Positions 35,077 through 44,441 of a stretch of 64,000 nucleotides of DNA are shown here, piece after piece. The notes beneath the pieces are model-generated. The model saw only the letters and a list, made by a program, of their open reading frames with translations, was not told the origin of the DNA and ran no database searches. The position numbers and the translations under genes were made by a program. How positions within the stretch are numbered: the stretch's first letter is position 1; each line of letters starts with the position of its first letter. The DNA is taken from contig NZ_AUAO01000001.1 of NCBI RefSeq assembly GCF_000428765.1, positions 682,001-746,000 of the forward strand, given 5' to 3'. The stretch comes from Brevundimonas aveniformis DSM 17977. GTDB taxonomy: Bacteria > Pseudomonadota > Alphaproteobacteria > Caulobacterales > Caulobacteraceae.

Positions 35077-36848
35077 CACCAGGCGAGCGCCAGCCCGTCC
35101 TTTCTCATTTCGGTGGCCGCGCCATAGGTCCAGCCGCCGTCGGCGTTGATCTGACGCATGACGTTCTGATAGCCGCCGAAACCGCCGTCGGGCGGCCCCA
35201 GGGTCCAGCCCATGGCCTCGAGACCAGCGCGGCTCACCGCCGGGACGCCGGATTCCAGATGCAGCACGCCCACGCCTTCAGCGGGCTGTCCGGTCGGTTC
35301 GGACGAGCCGTAGTGCTGCCAGCGCGGGGCGTCGCCGGCTTCCTGGGGGCCGAGGCCGTAATCGACCATATTGATGATGATCTGGGCCTGGCCCTGCGGT
35401 TGCATCCCGCCTCCCATGACGCCGAAGGCCATCCACGGCTGGCCGTCGCGACAGGCGAAGCCGGGGATGATGGTGTGGAACGGCCGCTTGCCCGGCTGAT
35501 AGAGGTTGGGGTGGCCGTCCCTGAGCGCGAACAGCTCGCCCCGGTCCTGGAACATGAAGCCGAGCGTGGACCCGTCCGGGCCGTCGGGAACGAGACCCGA
35601 ACCCATGCCGCGATAGTTGGACTGGATCCAGCTGACCATCATGCCGTCGGCGTCGGCGACGGAGAAATAGGTGGTGTCGCCTTGCGTCGGGGCATCGCCG
35701 GGGAAGACGTGATCCATCACGCGGTCCGGCCGGATCAGGGCGGCGCGTTCGGCGGCGTAAGCCTTGGACAACAGATGTTCGACCGGGATCTCGGTGAAGC
35801 GCGGATCGGAGAACCAGCGCGCCCGATCCTCGAACGCCAGCCGCTTGGCCTCGGCCTGATGGTGGATGGAGGCGGCGGACTGGAAGCCCATGGTCCGCAG
35901 GTCGAACTGCTCCGCGACGTTCAGAAGCTGGAGCGTCGACAGGCCCTGGGTGTTCGGACCCAGACCGTAAACCTCGACCCCGCGATAGGTGGTCATCAGG
36001 GGCGTGACCCATTCGGTCTGGTGCGCCGCCAGATCGGCGCGCGTCATCCAGCCGCCGATGCGCCGGAAATAGCTTTCGATGTGTTCGGCGATCGGCCCGT
36101 CATAGAAGGCGTCGCGGCCGCCCTCGGCGATCATCCGATAGGTGCGCCCGAGGTTGGGATTGCGGAACATCTCCCCTTCGCGCGGCGTGCGGCCGCTCGT
36201 GGTATAAACTGACAGTGCGTTGTCAATCTCTTCGATGCCCGCATTAGGCCGTTGAAAGTTCGCCATATTTCGTTCGAGATAGTAGGCGATGACCTGGGGC
36301 ACGGGCGCGCCGCGCTCGCACAGTTCAGCCACCGGCAAAAGCACCTCCGCCCACGGCAGCTTGCCGTAGCGCTGGTGGACGCTCCACCAGGCGTCGACGG
36401 TCCCGGGCACATTGACCGTCACCGCCCCATAGCGCGGCAGATAGCCGTCCACCGCGCGGCTGCGTGCGGTCTCGAGCGACAGGCCCATGGGGGAGTTGCC
36501 AGAGCCGTTGAAGCCGACCACCCGCCCCAGCGCCGGGTCCCACAACAGGCCGAAGGCGTCGCCGCCGATGCCGTTGGCGACCGGCTCCAGAAAGCCCAGG
36601 GCCGCATTGATGGCGATAGCGGCGTCGATGGCCGAGCCGCCGCGCCGCAGGGTGTCGATGCCGATCAGGGTGGCGATCGGGTGGGCGGTCGCCGCCGCGC
36701 CCTGCGACCCCCACACTGTCGACCGCCCCGCGAACCGTTCGCCGGTGATGCGGTCGCCCATGCCGACGTTCGGATACGGCTGGGCCATGGCCGCGCCGGC
36801 CCCCATCACGCCCAGGGGCAGGGCGGCGAGAAACGAACGTCTGTGCAT
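35076..36848 (-). CDS. ggt: Gamma-glutamyltransferase
   Basis: A 590-residue periplasmic Ntn-hydrolase precursor. A twin-arginine-like leader (HRRSFLAALPLGVMGAGAAMA) suggests Tat export. ANGIGGDAFGLLWDP and VTVNVPGTVDAWW are family marks; the autocleavage/catalytic Thr lies in GDTTYFSVADADG near residue 380, and the C-terminal GMQPQGQAQIIINMVDYG is conserved. Likely cleaves gamma-glutamyl bonds of glutathione-type compounds; a nearby glutaredoxin and nitrilase-type amidase also touch glutathione metabolism. Confidence 0.94.
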   Translation of the reverse strand: MHRRSFLAALPLGVMGAGAAMAQPYPNVGMGDRITGERFAGRSTVWGSQGAAATAHPIATLIGIDTLRRGGSAIDAAIAINAALGFLEPVANGIGGDAFGLLWDPALGRVVGFNGSGNSPMGLSLETARSRAVDGYLPRYGAVTVNVPGTVDAWWSVHQRYGKLPWAEVLLPVAELCERGAPVPQVIAYYLERNMANFQRPNAGIEEIDNALSVYTTSGRTPREGEMFRNPNLGRTYRMIAEGGRDAFYDGPIAEHIESYFRRIGGWMTRADLAAHQTEWVTPLMTTYRGVEVYGLGPNTQGLSTLQLLNVAEQFDLRTMGFQSAASIHHQAEAKRLAFEDRARWFSDPRFTEIPVEHLLSKAYAAERAALIRPDRVMDHVFPGDAPTQGDTTYFSVADADGMMVSWIQSNYRGMGSGLVPDGPDGSTLGFMFQDRGELFALRDGHPNLYQPGKRPFHTIIPGFACRDGQPWMAFGVMGGGMQPQGQAQIIINMVDYGLGPQEAGDAPRWQHYGSSEPTGQPAEGVGVLHLESGVPAVSRAGLEAMGWTLGPPDGGFGGYQNVMRQINADGGWTYGAATEMRKDGLALAW

Positions 36849-36907
36849 GGCGGTCCTCCCAGATGCGGGGCATTGAGCCCATCGAGCGCCCGCGAGGCAA
36901 GCGCGCC

Positions 36908-37333
36908 CTAGTTCAGCGTATCCCTGCGCCGGGGCGACAGGGCACTCGGAAGCGGTGTGCAGGGCACGCCGTCGGCCTCCAGGGCCTTGACCTCGGCGGC
37001 GGTCGCCTCACCGTAGATGGATCGTTTTTCGCTGTCGCCTTCGTGGATGGCGCGGGCCTCGCGGGCGAAGGCGTCGCCGACATAGTCGAAATCGCTTTCG
37101 ATCTTCTTCCGAATGGCGCCGGCGGCCTCCAGCATCATGTCGCGTCGGGCCGTATCGGGGGCGCTTGCGGAGGTGCTCACCGCCGGGGCCATGATCTGTT
37201 TGGTCACCTGACGGCTGGCGCAGAAGGGGCACTCCAGGCGACCGGACTGAAACTGGGTGTCGTAGTCTGCGGACGAGCCGAACCAGGCCTCAAAGGCATG
37301 ATCGTGGTCACATTGCAGCGCATAGCGGATCAT
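36908..37333 (-). CDS. DUF1178 family protein
   Basis: A 141-residue protein beginning MIRYALQCDHDHAFEAWFGSS, with CPFCASRQVTKQIMAP, a CxxC-type metal-binding pair, and a long helical middle (AAGAIRKKIESDFDYVGDAFAREARAIH). Typical of the DUF1178 family, which in alphaproteobacteria usually follows a nitrilase gene, as here. Start overlaps the nitrilase stop (ATGA). Confidence 0.92.
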   Translation of the reverse strand: MIRYALQCDHDHAFEAWFGSSADYDTQFQSGRLECPFCASRQVTKQIMAPAVSTSASAPDTARRDMMLEAAGAIRKKIESDFDYVGDAFAREARAIHEGDSEKRSIYGEATAAEVKALEADGVPCTPLPSALSPRRRDTLN

Positions 37334-38175
37334 GCGCGTGGCCTCGGATCGGCGAAGGAGCGTTCGTGAACCAGCTGCGGGATCGCGGCGCGGGCGCGGG
37401 CGACGGCGGACAGGTCCAGCTCGGCGAACAGGACGCCCGGTTCGTCGTGATCCAGCGCAGCGATGACCTTACCCCAGGGATCGATGGCCATGGAGCGGCC
37501 CCAGGTGGCACGCCCGTCTTCGTGGTCGCCGCCCTGGGCCGGGGCGAGCACGAAACAACCCGTCTCGATGGCTCGGGCACGCAGCAGGGTTTCCCAATGC
37601 GCCTCACCGGTTGGGCGGGTAAAGGCGGCGGGCACGGTGATGATGTCCGCTCCGGCGCGAGCCAGGCTGCGGAACAGGCCGGGGAAGCGCAGGTCGTAAC
37701 AAACCGTCAGGCCCAGGCCGCCCCACGGCGTGTGGGCCACGACCGCCCGGTCGCCCGGACGAACGCCGGCGGATTCGCGGTGCCGCTCCCCGTTGGGCAG
37801 ATCGACGTCAAAGACGTGCAGCTTGTCATAGGTGGATTCAATCTCGCCGCGGTCATTGATCAAGATTGATCGGTTCGCCGCGCGGGGATCGTCTGGGTCG
37901 TCCGACCGCACCATTGCCGAGCCGATCAGAATCCAAACGCCTCGCTCGGCGGTCTGGGCCTTCAAGCCCTGAACCACGAGATCGGCTCCGATGTCGGCGA
38001 TCAGCTCCACCTTCTTCTTGGATCGCTGCTCCATCAGATTGGTCGCCTCGGGGGTGACAATCAGCTTGCCCCCCCCCACCGTCGCCTGCTCGACCAACGG
38101 CTGCACATGGGCCAACGCCGCGCCCGGCGTCGCGGGGGTTCGGGTTTGGATCAGAGCGACGCGCAGTGGGTCCAT
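37330..38175 (-). CDS. Carbon-nitrogen hydrolase (Nit1/Nit2-like, possible deaminated-glutathione amidase)
   Basis: A 281-residue nitrilase-superfamily enzyme with the Glu-Lys-Cys triad in TPEATNL, YDKLHVFDVDLPNGERHRES and GLTVCYDLRFPGLFR, and the second Glu in AHWETLLRARAIE. The LHVFDVD/CYDLRFP pattern is that of Nit1/NIT2-type amidases, which repair deaminated glutathione. Its linkage to a glutaredoxin gene (one-base overlap) fits. Substrate not provable by eye. Confidence 0.93.
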   Translation of the reverse strand: MDPLRVALIQTRTPATPGAALAHVQPLVEQATVGGGKLIVTPEATNLMEQRSKKKVELIADIGADLVVQGLKAQTAERGVWILIGSAMVRSDDPDDPRAANRSILINDRGEIESTYDKLHVFDVDLPNGERHRESAGVRPGDRAVVAHTPWGGLGLTVCYDLRFPGLFRSLARAGADIITVPAAFTRPTGEAHWETLLRARAIETGCFVLAPAQGGDHEDGRATWGRSMAIDPWGKVIAALDHDEPGVLFAELDLSAVARARAAIPQLVHERSFADPRPRA

Positions 38176-38429
38176 CAGCCGGCCAGCAACGCGTTCAGCT
38201 TGCCGTCCCGCTCGAGTGCGGCGAGGTCATCAAAACCGCCGACGTGCGTTTCGCCGATGAAGATCTGGGGATAGGTCATGCGACCAGACCGCTGACGCAT
38301 CTCCTCGCGTTTCTCTGGGTCCATGGAGGCGATGATCTCTTCAAAGTCGACGCCCTTGGCCTTCAACAGGCTCTCAGCCCTCGCGCAATAGGGGCAGAAC
38401 GGCTTGGTATAGATGACGACCTTGGCCAA
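38175..38429 (-). CDS. grxC: Glutaredoxin 3
   Basis: An 84-residue dithiol glutaredoxin with the CPYC redox centre (YTKPFCPYCARAE, residues 8-20), TYPQIFIGETHVGGFDDLAAL carrying the cis-Pro and GG glutathione-binding turn. Starts with TTG at 38429, eight bases after a GGAG. Reduces protein disulfides and glutathione mixed disulfides; first gene of grxC-nitrilase-DUF1178. Confidence 0.95.
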   Translation of the reverse strand: MAKVVIYTKPFCPYCARAESLLKAKGVDFEEIIASMDPEKREEMRQRSGRMTYPQIFIGETHVGGFDDLAALERDGKLNALLAG

Positions 38430-38471
38430 GGGCGAAGCTCCGAACGCGTGTCCTTCCAGGAAGATAGGCCG

Positions 38472-39218
38472 TCAGCGTCGCGAACGCACCCTTGCGATGA
38501 CGGCCAGGTCGACGGCGCGGGCACCTGCGTCCAGAAGGACACGCGCACAGGCGTCGGCGGTGGCCCCCGTGGTCAGGACATCGTCGACCAGCAGGATGTG
38601 ACGTCCGCGAACCGATTTCGCCGCCTCCTGCGCGACGGCGAAGGCAGTCTTTACGTTCAGTCGCCGTCCGCGGGCTGACTTGCCGCCCTGGGTGGGGGTG
38701 CGGATCGTCCGCACCAGCGCGCTGGGCAGATAGGCCCGGCCAGACAGGCGCGCCAGCGGTCTGGCCAACTCGGCGGCCTGATTGGCCCGGCGCCCGATCA
38801 GTCGGGTCCAGTGAAGCGGCACCGGGACGAGGGCGTCGGCGTCTTCCAGAAGCGGTGCCGCCGCTCGGCTGAGCCAGCGGGTGAATACCGGCGCATACTC
38901 AAGGCGATCTGCATGTTTGAACGCCAGGATCAGGTCGCGTGAATGTTCATCATAGACGCAGGCCGCCCGTGCCCGACCAAACACATGCCGCTGGGCCAGA
39001 CAGGCCGGACAGCGGGGCTCGCCCAAGGCACCTGGGTCATGTTCGAAAGCGATACCGCAGCCGTCACAGACCGGCTCCTCCAGGAAGGTCACACGCGCCC
39101 AGGCCTGCTCGGACAGGCCGGACACCTGCGGCGGTGCCCCACCATCAAAGGTGACCGGCGGCATGATGACGTCCAGCAAACCTCGTCCGAACGCCCGCAT
39201 ACGTGGGCCGGGTTTCAT
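38472..39218 (-). CDS. comF: ComF family phosphoribosyltransferase-like protein
   Basis: About 248 residues. An N-terminal zinc ribbon (VCDGCGIAF, then CPACL) precedes a phosphoribosyltransferase-type domain with the PRPP loop HILLVDDVLTTGAT near the C-terminus and VPVPLHWTRLIGRRANQAAELA. ComF-like proteins act in DNA uptake/transformation in some bacteria. The start is uncertain: ATG at 39218 fits family length, while the frame reaches 39251, where its ATG would overlap the start of the divergent methyltransferase. Confidence 0.88.
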   Translation of the reverse strand: MKPGPRMRAFGRGLLDVIMPPVTFDGGAPPQVSGLSEQAWARVTFLEEPVCDGCGIAFEHDPGALGEPRCPACLAQRHVFGRARAACVYDEHSRDLILAFKHADRLEYAPVFTRWLSRAAAPLLEDADALVPVPLHWTRLIGRRANQAAELARPLARLSGRAYLPSALVRTIRTPTQGGKSARGRRLNVKTAFAVAQEAAKSVRGRHILLVDDVLTTGATADACARVLLDAGARAVDLAVIARVRSRR

Positions 39219-39249
39219 TCCAGCGAGAAAACCGCCATCCATGCCGACC

Positions 39250-40125
39250 ATGAGCGCGCCCCCTCAACTATTCGACTGGACCCTGCGCCGCGGCCGCCTG
39301 GAGCGGGCGATGCGCGGAAACCATACCGCCGATTTTCTGCGTCGTCGCGTGGCCGAAGACATGGCCTCGACCCTGATGGGTATCGTGCGAGACTTTCCCG
39401 AAGGAGTCGATCTTTCGGCGCGTGACCGGATGTTTGAGCGGGCATTGGCCGAGGCCGGCGGCGCGGCGCGGGTTTGCAAGTGGCGGCGGATGGATCAGAC
39501 TGGCGAGGGGCTGGATTCTCTTCAGGACAACGAGGTTCCTGCGCTGGCTGAAGGGTCTGCCGACCTTGTTGTCAGCCTCCTGTCATTACACTGGACCAAT
39601 GATCTGCCCGGCGTGCTCAGCCAGATCCGCCGTTCGCTACGGCCCGATGGCCTGTTCATCGGGTCCCTGTTCGGCGGGGCCAGCCTGAACGAACTCCGCT
39701 GGGCGCTGGGTCGGGCCGAGACGGAGTTGACCGGCGGACAGGCCACGCGCGTCTCGCCCTTCGCCGATGCTTTTGACGGGGCCGGCCTGCTGCAACGGGC
39801 GGGCTTTGCGCTGCCGGTATCGGATATCGACCGGCTGACGGTGACCTATGCAGACCCGCTCGCCCTGATCCGGGACCTCAGGGCCATGGGGGAGACGGCG
39901 CTGTTCGCCGAGCGACAACGACCCCTGACGCGCGCGGTCGTCGCCCGCATGGCCGGCCTCTACGCCGAGCGTTACGCCGACCAGGATGGACGGATTCCGG
40001 CAACCTTCGAGATCGTCACCCTGTCCGGCTGGGCTCCCCACCCGAATCAGCAGAAGCCGCTGCGCCCCGGTTCGGCCAAGATGCGACTGTCCGATGCCCT
40101 GGGGGTCGAGGAAGGCAAGCTCTAG
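39250..40125 (+). CDS. BioC/NDUFAF5-like SAM-dependent methyltransferase
   Basis: A 291-residue class I methyltransferase-like protein. LFDWTLRRGRLERAMRG and RVAEDMASTLMGIVRDFPE start the fold; DLVVSLLSLHWTNDLPGVLSQIRRSLRPDGLFIGSLFGGASL is the motif region II-III; AGFALPVSDIDRLTVTY follows. The canonical GxGxG motif I is weak here, so activity is an inference. Related proteins act in biotin synthesis (BioC) or complex I assembly. The stop shares a CTAG with the first S46 peptidase gene. Confidence 0.8.
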   Translation: MSAPPQLFDWTLRRGRLERAMRGNHTADFLRRRVAEDMASTLMGIVRDFPEGVDLSARDRMFERALAEAGGAARVCKWRRMDQTGEGLDSLQDNEVPALAEGSADLVVSLLSLHWTNDLPGVLSQIRRSLRPDGLFIGSLFGGASLNELRWALGRAETELTGGQATRVSPFADAFDGAGLLQRAGFALPVSDIDRLTVTYADPLALIRDLRAMGETALFAERQRPLTRAVVARMAGLYAERYADQDGRIPATFEIVTLSGWAPHPNQQKPLRPGSAKMRLSDALGVEEGKL

Positions 40126-42188
40126 TTGCCCTCCAACTCGTCGGCCAACGCGTCCATGTCATAGATCTCTCGCAGGGCCAGGGTGACCATTTCGGCGCTG
40201 ACCGTGACGGCCCGGTTGCGCGCGCCGTCATAGCCATAGGCCCCGCCCAGCGATTCCAGATTGCCGTCGAAAACAGCCCCAATGACGTCGCCATTGGCGT
40301 TCAGCAGGGGCGAGCCAGAGTTGCCGCCGACGATGTCGTTGCTCGAGGCGACCGTATAGACCGCATCCATCGGCAACCGTTCACGCGCCGCGTCCAGCCC
40401 CGCAGAGACATTGAAGGGGGCCGCCCCTGTCGCTCGCTCCCAAAGCCCTGCTATCGTCGTCACCGCCGGAACGTCGCGCGTGCCATTGTTCCAGCCGGCA
40501 ATCCGACCATAGGACAGCCGCAGCGAGAAGGTGGCGTCCGGATAGGTCTCGTCTCCCATGACCGCAAAGCGGGCGGCGGCGATCTGCTCCCCGGCCTGGT
40601 CGATCGGGGCGCTGACGCGGGTACTCCAGGCGCTGCGAATGGCCCGGGCTGCCGGGTCAGTCCGCAGGACGAATTGGATCAGCGGATCGGTCGAGGCCTC
40701 GACGGCGGCGCGTCCGCCCTCAAACAGCGCGGTTCGCGCGGCGGGATCGCCCAGGGTTGTGCCGTCGATCAGACGAGCTCCCAGGGCTTCCGGGCTTTCG
40801 CGGCCGAGCATCTGCTGCACGTCCGGGTCGTCGGTGCCGAGGTTCTCACGCGTCTTGTTGAGCCAGAACTGCAGATAGAGGCTTTCCAGCGGCGCATCGA
40901 TATTGCGTTCCTGAGCCAGGTTGCGGCCGAGGCTCTCAAGCTGGGAATCTGAAAAGCCGCTGAGACGCTGGCTTGCCGGTCGCTCGCGCTCATAGGCGGC
41001 GCGGACGATCTGGCGGGCGTAGTTGAACAGAACCGAGCCCTGGCCGGCTCCATTCTCGAGCCAGTAGCTGCGTGGATAGAGCAGGACATAGTCGTCGTGG
41101 GCAGTGGCGATGTCGGTCCAGGGATCGCCGTCGACCAGGTCACGGCTGGAGGCTTCCCCGATCAGGGTGGTCTCATTGATCACCAGGCTTCCGAAGAAAT
41201 CCCGATCGGCGAGGGCCTGGTGCATACCGTTGTTGCGCTTGAGATTGTTCTCGATGCCGCGCAGAGCGTCGCGCGCCATACGGGCATTCTCGGGGCTCTC
41301 CTCGGAGAACCGGATCACCCGTCCACGAAGCTCGGCCAGGCGGCGCAGCTCGGATGGAATCTGATAGTCGCGCTCGATCCGCAGCTGGTCGACGGTCTTG
41401 AGACGCGAGGTCGAACCCGGATTGCCGGCCACGAAGACCGGCTGCCCCTCGACGATCCGCTCGGGATTCCACGTCAGATGGTTCGGGGTCGCGGCCGGCT
41501 GGCCGTTCTCGTAGACACGCAGGAAGGCGGCATCGAGGGCAAAACGCGGGAAGTTGAAATTGTCGGGATCGCCGCCGAACACCACCGCCTGGTGCTCCGG
41601 GGCATAGACCAGCCGCACATCAGAATACCGCTGATACCGATAGAGCTTGTACTGACCACCGCGATAGAAGCTGATGACCTGACAGCGCAGCGCCTGATCC
41701 TCACCGCAGGCTTCGCGTTCGATCTCGGCCAAGGCGCGCCCGCGCGCACCGGCGAACGCCGCCCCGCTCAGGCCCTCTCCGGCGGCCATGACCCGGTCGG
41801 TCACATCGACAATCTCGAGCAGCACCTCGGCCACCTGTCCGGGGCAGGTCAGTTCTTCCTCGCGCGAACGGGCGAAGACGCCTTGTGACAAAAGGTCCTG
41901 CCCCGGCTCGGCATGGGCCTGAACGCACGACCGGATGCAGTGTTGATTGGTCAGGACAAGACCCTGCTCAGACACCAGTGAGGCCGAACAGCCCGCCAGC
42001 CGCACGGCACCGAGGCGAACCCGGTCCAGCCAGGCCCGGTCTATATTTGTGCCGAGAGCGGCGTTGATGCGGTTCAGAGGGGCCTGATCAAAGGTCCACA
42101 TCCCCTCGTCAGTTCGTGCCGAAGCCGCAGCCGGCAACAGAAGCGACAGGGCGGATGCCGAGGCGACGGCGAGGGTCATCAGGCGCAT
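40122..42188 (-). CDS. S46 dipeptidyl-peptidase, tandem copy 1 (DPP7-like)
   Basis: A 688-residue periplasmic serine dipeptidyl-peptidase with a signal peptide (LSLLLPAAASAR). Catalytic His is in LTNQHC (about residue 83), Asp in VFGGDPDNFNFPR, Ser624 in IVGGNSGSP. Eighteen residues after the Ser is Gly642 (AVFDGNLE), which in described family members means hydrophobic P1 preference (DPP7/DAP BII type). First of three paralogs in a row, each followed closely by the next. Confidence 0.93.
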   Translation of the reverse strand: MRLMTLAVASASALSLLLPAAASARTDEGMWTFDQAPLNRINAALGTNIDRAWLDRVRLGAVRLAGCSASLVSEQGLVLTNQHCIRSCVQAHAEPGQDLLSQGVFARSREEELTCPGQVAEVLLEIVDVTDRVMAAGEGLSGAAFAGARGRALAEIEREACGEDQALRCQVISFYRGGQYKLYRYQRYSDVRLVYAPEHQAVVFGGDPDNFNFPRFALDAAFLRVYENGQPAATPNHLTWNPERIVEGQPVFVAGNPGSTSRLKTVDQLRIERDYQIPSELRRLAELRGRVIRFSEESPENARMARDALRGIENNLKRNNGMHQALADRDFFGSLVINETTLIGEASSRDLVDGDPWTDIATAHDDYVLLYPRSYWLENGAGQGSVLFNYARQIVRAAYERERPASQRLSGFSDSQLESLGRNLAQERNIDAPLESLYLQFWLNKTRENLGTDDPDVQQMLGRESPEALGARLIDGTTLGDPAARTALFEGGRAAVEASTDPLIQFVLRTDPAARAIRSAWSTRVSAPIDQAGEQIAAARFAVMGDETYPDATFSLRLSYGRIAGWNNGTRDVPAVTTIAGLWERATGAAPFNVSAGLDAARERLPMDAVYTVASSNDIVGGNSGSPLLNANGDVIGAVFDGNLESLGGAYGYDGARNRAVTVSAEMVTLALREIYDMDALADELEGN

Positions 42189-42263
42189 GGGAAAACCTTG
42201 GAGTCTCTGACAAACAAGAAGGGCGGAGACCCGCTGGATCGCCGCCCCGGGGGAACCCCTCGA

Positions 42264-44321
42264 CTAGTGAACACCCAGTTCGTGCAACAGGGCCTCGCGA
42301 CCATAGACGTTACGCAAGGCTTCGGTGATGGCCGACGAAGACACCACCACGGTGCGGTTCAGGGTGCCGTCATAGCCGTAGTTGCCGCCCAGCGAGTGGA
42401 TGTTGCCGTCGAAGGCCGCACCGACGACTTCGCCCGCCGCATTGACCACCGGCGAGCCGGAGTTGCCGCCGATAATGTCGTTCGTCGTGGTGTAGTCGAA
42501 GACGACATCGCCGTTCACGCGGTCCTGGGCGGCAGCCCACTGCGGGGCCAGATCGAACGGCGAGGAGCCGGTCGCCCGGTCGTACAGGCCGTTGATATAG
42601 GTGAAGGGCTCGATCTCCTGGCCGCGATAGGTCCATCCGGCGACGCGGCCGTAGGACAGTCGCAGACTGAACGTGGCGTCGGGATAGGCCTCATTGCCGT
42701 AGACGGCGAAGCGGGCCGCCGCGATGCGTTCGGCGGCGCGGTTGGTCGGGGCGGTGATCCGGTTGTTCCATTCGGCCGCCGTCTGGCGCGACGTGGCGTC
42801 ATTGGCCAGAGCGAACTGGATCAGCGGGTCGGTCGAGGCCTGAACCGCTTCGGCTCCGCCACGCAGCAGGGCCAAGCGCGCTTCGCGGTCCATCAAGGTG
42901 GTGCCGGACACCAGCCGGTCGGCCAGGGCTTCGGGGCTTTCCGAGCCGAGCAGCTGACGCACCGCCGGATGATCGACCGTCAGATACTCACGAGTCTTGG
43001 ACAGCCAGAAGGACAGGTACATCTCTTCCAGTTCCGGCTCGATCGGCGCGTCGGTCGACAGGGCGCGCTCCAGAGCCGCCGTACTTGCGCCCGGCGTCGC
43101 TCCGACGGTCGCGCGGACGATAGCGCGGGCCATGCCGTACAGGGTCGAGCCGCCGCCGGCGCTGGAGACCAGTTGGCGATACGGCAGGAACAGGTCGGCG
43201 TAGTCGTCCTGAACCGCGTCGATCTCAGCCCACGGATCGCCGATGCGCTCAGCCAGGGCCGGATCGGCGGCGACACGGGCGCGCAGGTCGGCCTCATTGT
43301 CGCGGATGCGCTGCATGAAGGCCCGGTCATTCAGCGCTAGGTCGCGGCCGTAGATGGCCTTGAAGCTGTTCTCGACGCCGAACAGCGGGTCCAGCGCGAT
43401 GCGGGCGTTCTCGTCAGACTGTTCGGAGAAGGCGATCAGGCGACCGCGCAGTTCCGAGCGCTGAAGCTGGCCGATGGGCAGGTCGAAATCGCGCTGAGCC
43501 TCCATCTGCGAGACGGTCAGCAACCGCGCCGTCGAGCCGGGGTTGCCGGCCACGAAGGTCGCATCGCCCTCGGCAGGCGTGTTCGGATTCCAGGTCAGGA
43601 AGTGGTTGGACCGCACCGGCTGGCCGTCGCGGTAGAGCCGCAGGAAACCGGCGTCGAGCGCATAGCGCGGGAAGTTGAAGTTGTCCGGGTCGCCGCCGAA
43701 GAAGCCGGCCTGCATCTCGGGTGCGAACACCAGGCGTACGTCCGAATAGCTGTCGTACTCATAGAGCTTGTACTCGCCGCCGCGGTAGAAGCTGATCACC
43801 TGGCAGCGGCGGGTGTCGTCGTCGCCGCAGGCTTCACGCTCAATGCGCGTGGCGGCGGCGGTGCGGGCCTGGACATAGGCGTCGCCTTCAAGTCCTTCGC
43901 CGGCAGCGGTGATCTGGTCGGTGACGTCAGTGATCTCCGTCAGGATCTCCGCGGCCATGCCGGGGCACTGGCGCTCTTCATCACGGGTGGCGGTCAGCCA
44001 GCCGTTCTGGACGTAGTCGTTCTCGGGACTCGACAGGTTCTGCACGCATTCCAGCACGCAGTGGTGATTGGTCAGCACCAGGCCCTCCGGGCTGACCACC
44101 GAGGCCGAACAGCCGGTGGTCAGGCGCACCGCCGACATGCGGATGTGATCCAGCCAGCCCTGGGTCAGGTTGGTGCCCAGCTCGCGGTTCACTCGCGCCA
44201 GCGGGAAGTTGTCGAAGGTCCACATGCCTTCTTCGCGGGCCTGGGCGGCGGGGGCGAAGGACAGGGTGGCGCAGACCAGGGCGGCGGAGGCGACGCCGGC
44301 GCTCAGACGACGGATCAACAT
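42264..44321 (-). CDS. S46 dipeptidyl-peptidase, tandem copy 2 (DPP7-like)
   Basis: A 685-residue S46 peptidase; start at 44321 gives a proper signal peptide (VCATLSFAPAAQAR), the longer frame does not. His in LTNHHC, Asp in GGDPDNFNFPR, Ser621 in IIGGNSGSP; the S1 residue is Gly639 (AAFDGNIH), predicting hydrophobic P1 preference. Very similar to copy 1 along its length. Confidence 0.93.
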   Translation of the reverse strand: MLIRRLSAGVASAALVCATLSFAPAAQAREEGMWTFDNFPLARVNRELGTNLTQGWLDHIRMSAVRLTTGCSASVVSPEGLVLTNHHCVLECVQNLSSPENDYVQNGWLTATRDEERQCPGMAAEILTEITDVTDQITAAGEGLEGDAYVQARTAAATRIEREACGDDDTRRCQVISFYRGGEYKLYEYDSYSDVRLVFAPEMQAGFFGGDPDNFNFPRYALDAGFLRLYRDGQPVRSNHFLTWNPNTPAEGDATFVAGNPGSTARLLTVSQMEAQRDFDLPIGQLQRSELRGRLIAFSEQSDENARIALDPLFGVENSFKAIYGRDLALNDRAFMQRIRDNEADLRARVAADPALAERIGDPWAEIDAVQDDYADLFLPYRQLVSSAGGGSTLYGMARAIVRATVGATPGASTAALERALSTDAPIEPELEEMYLSFWLSKTREYLTVDHPAVRQLLGSESPEALADRLVSGTTLMDREARLALLRGGAEAVQASTDPLIQFALANDATSRQTAAEWNNRITAPTNRAAERIAAARFAVYGNEAYPDATFSLRLSYGRVAGWTYRGQEIEPFTYINGLYDRATGSSPFDLAPQWAAAQDRVNGDVVFDYTTTNDIIGGNSGSPVVNAAGEVVGAAFDGNIHSLGGNYGYDGTLNRTVVVSSSAITEALRNVYGREALLHELGVH

Positions 44322-44441
44322 GGGGACAGGACTCCAGAACAATCTCAAGGGACGTTGCGAAAAACCTATGCCGCCGCAGCGGCCGGCGCACAAGCGCAAG
44401 CACGCCGCGCAGAGCGCACCGATTACCCGGAAACGAGGTGC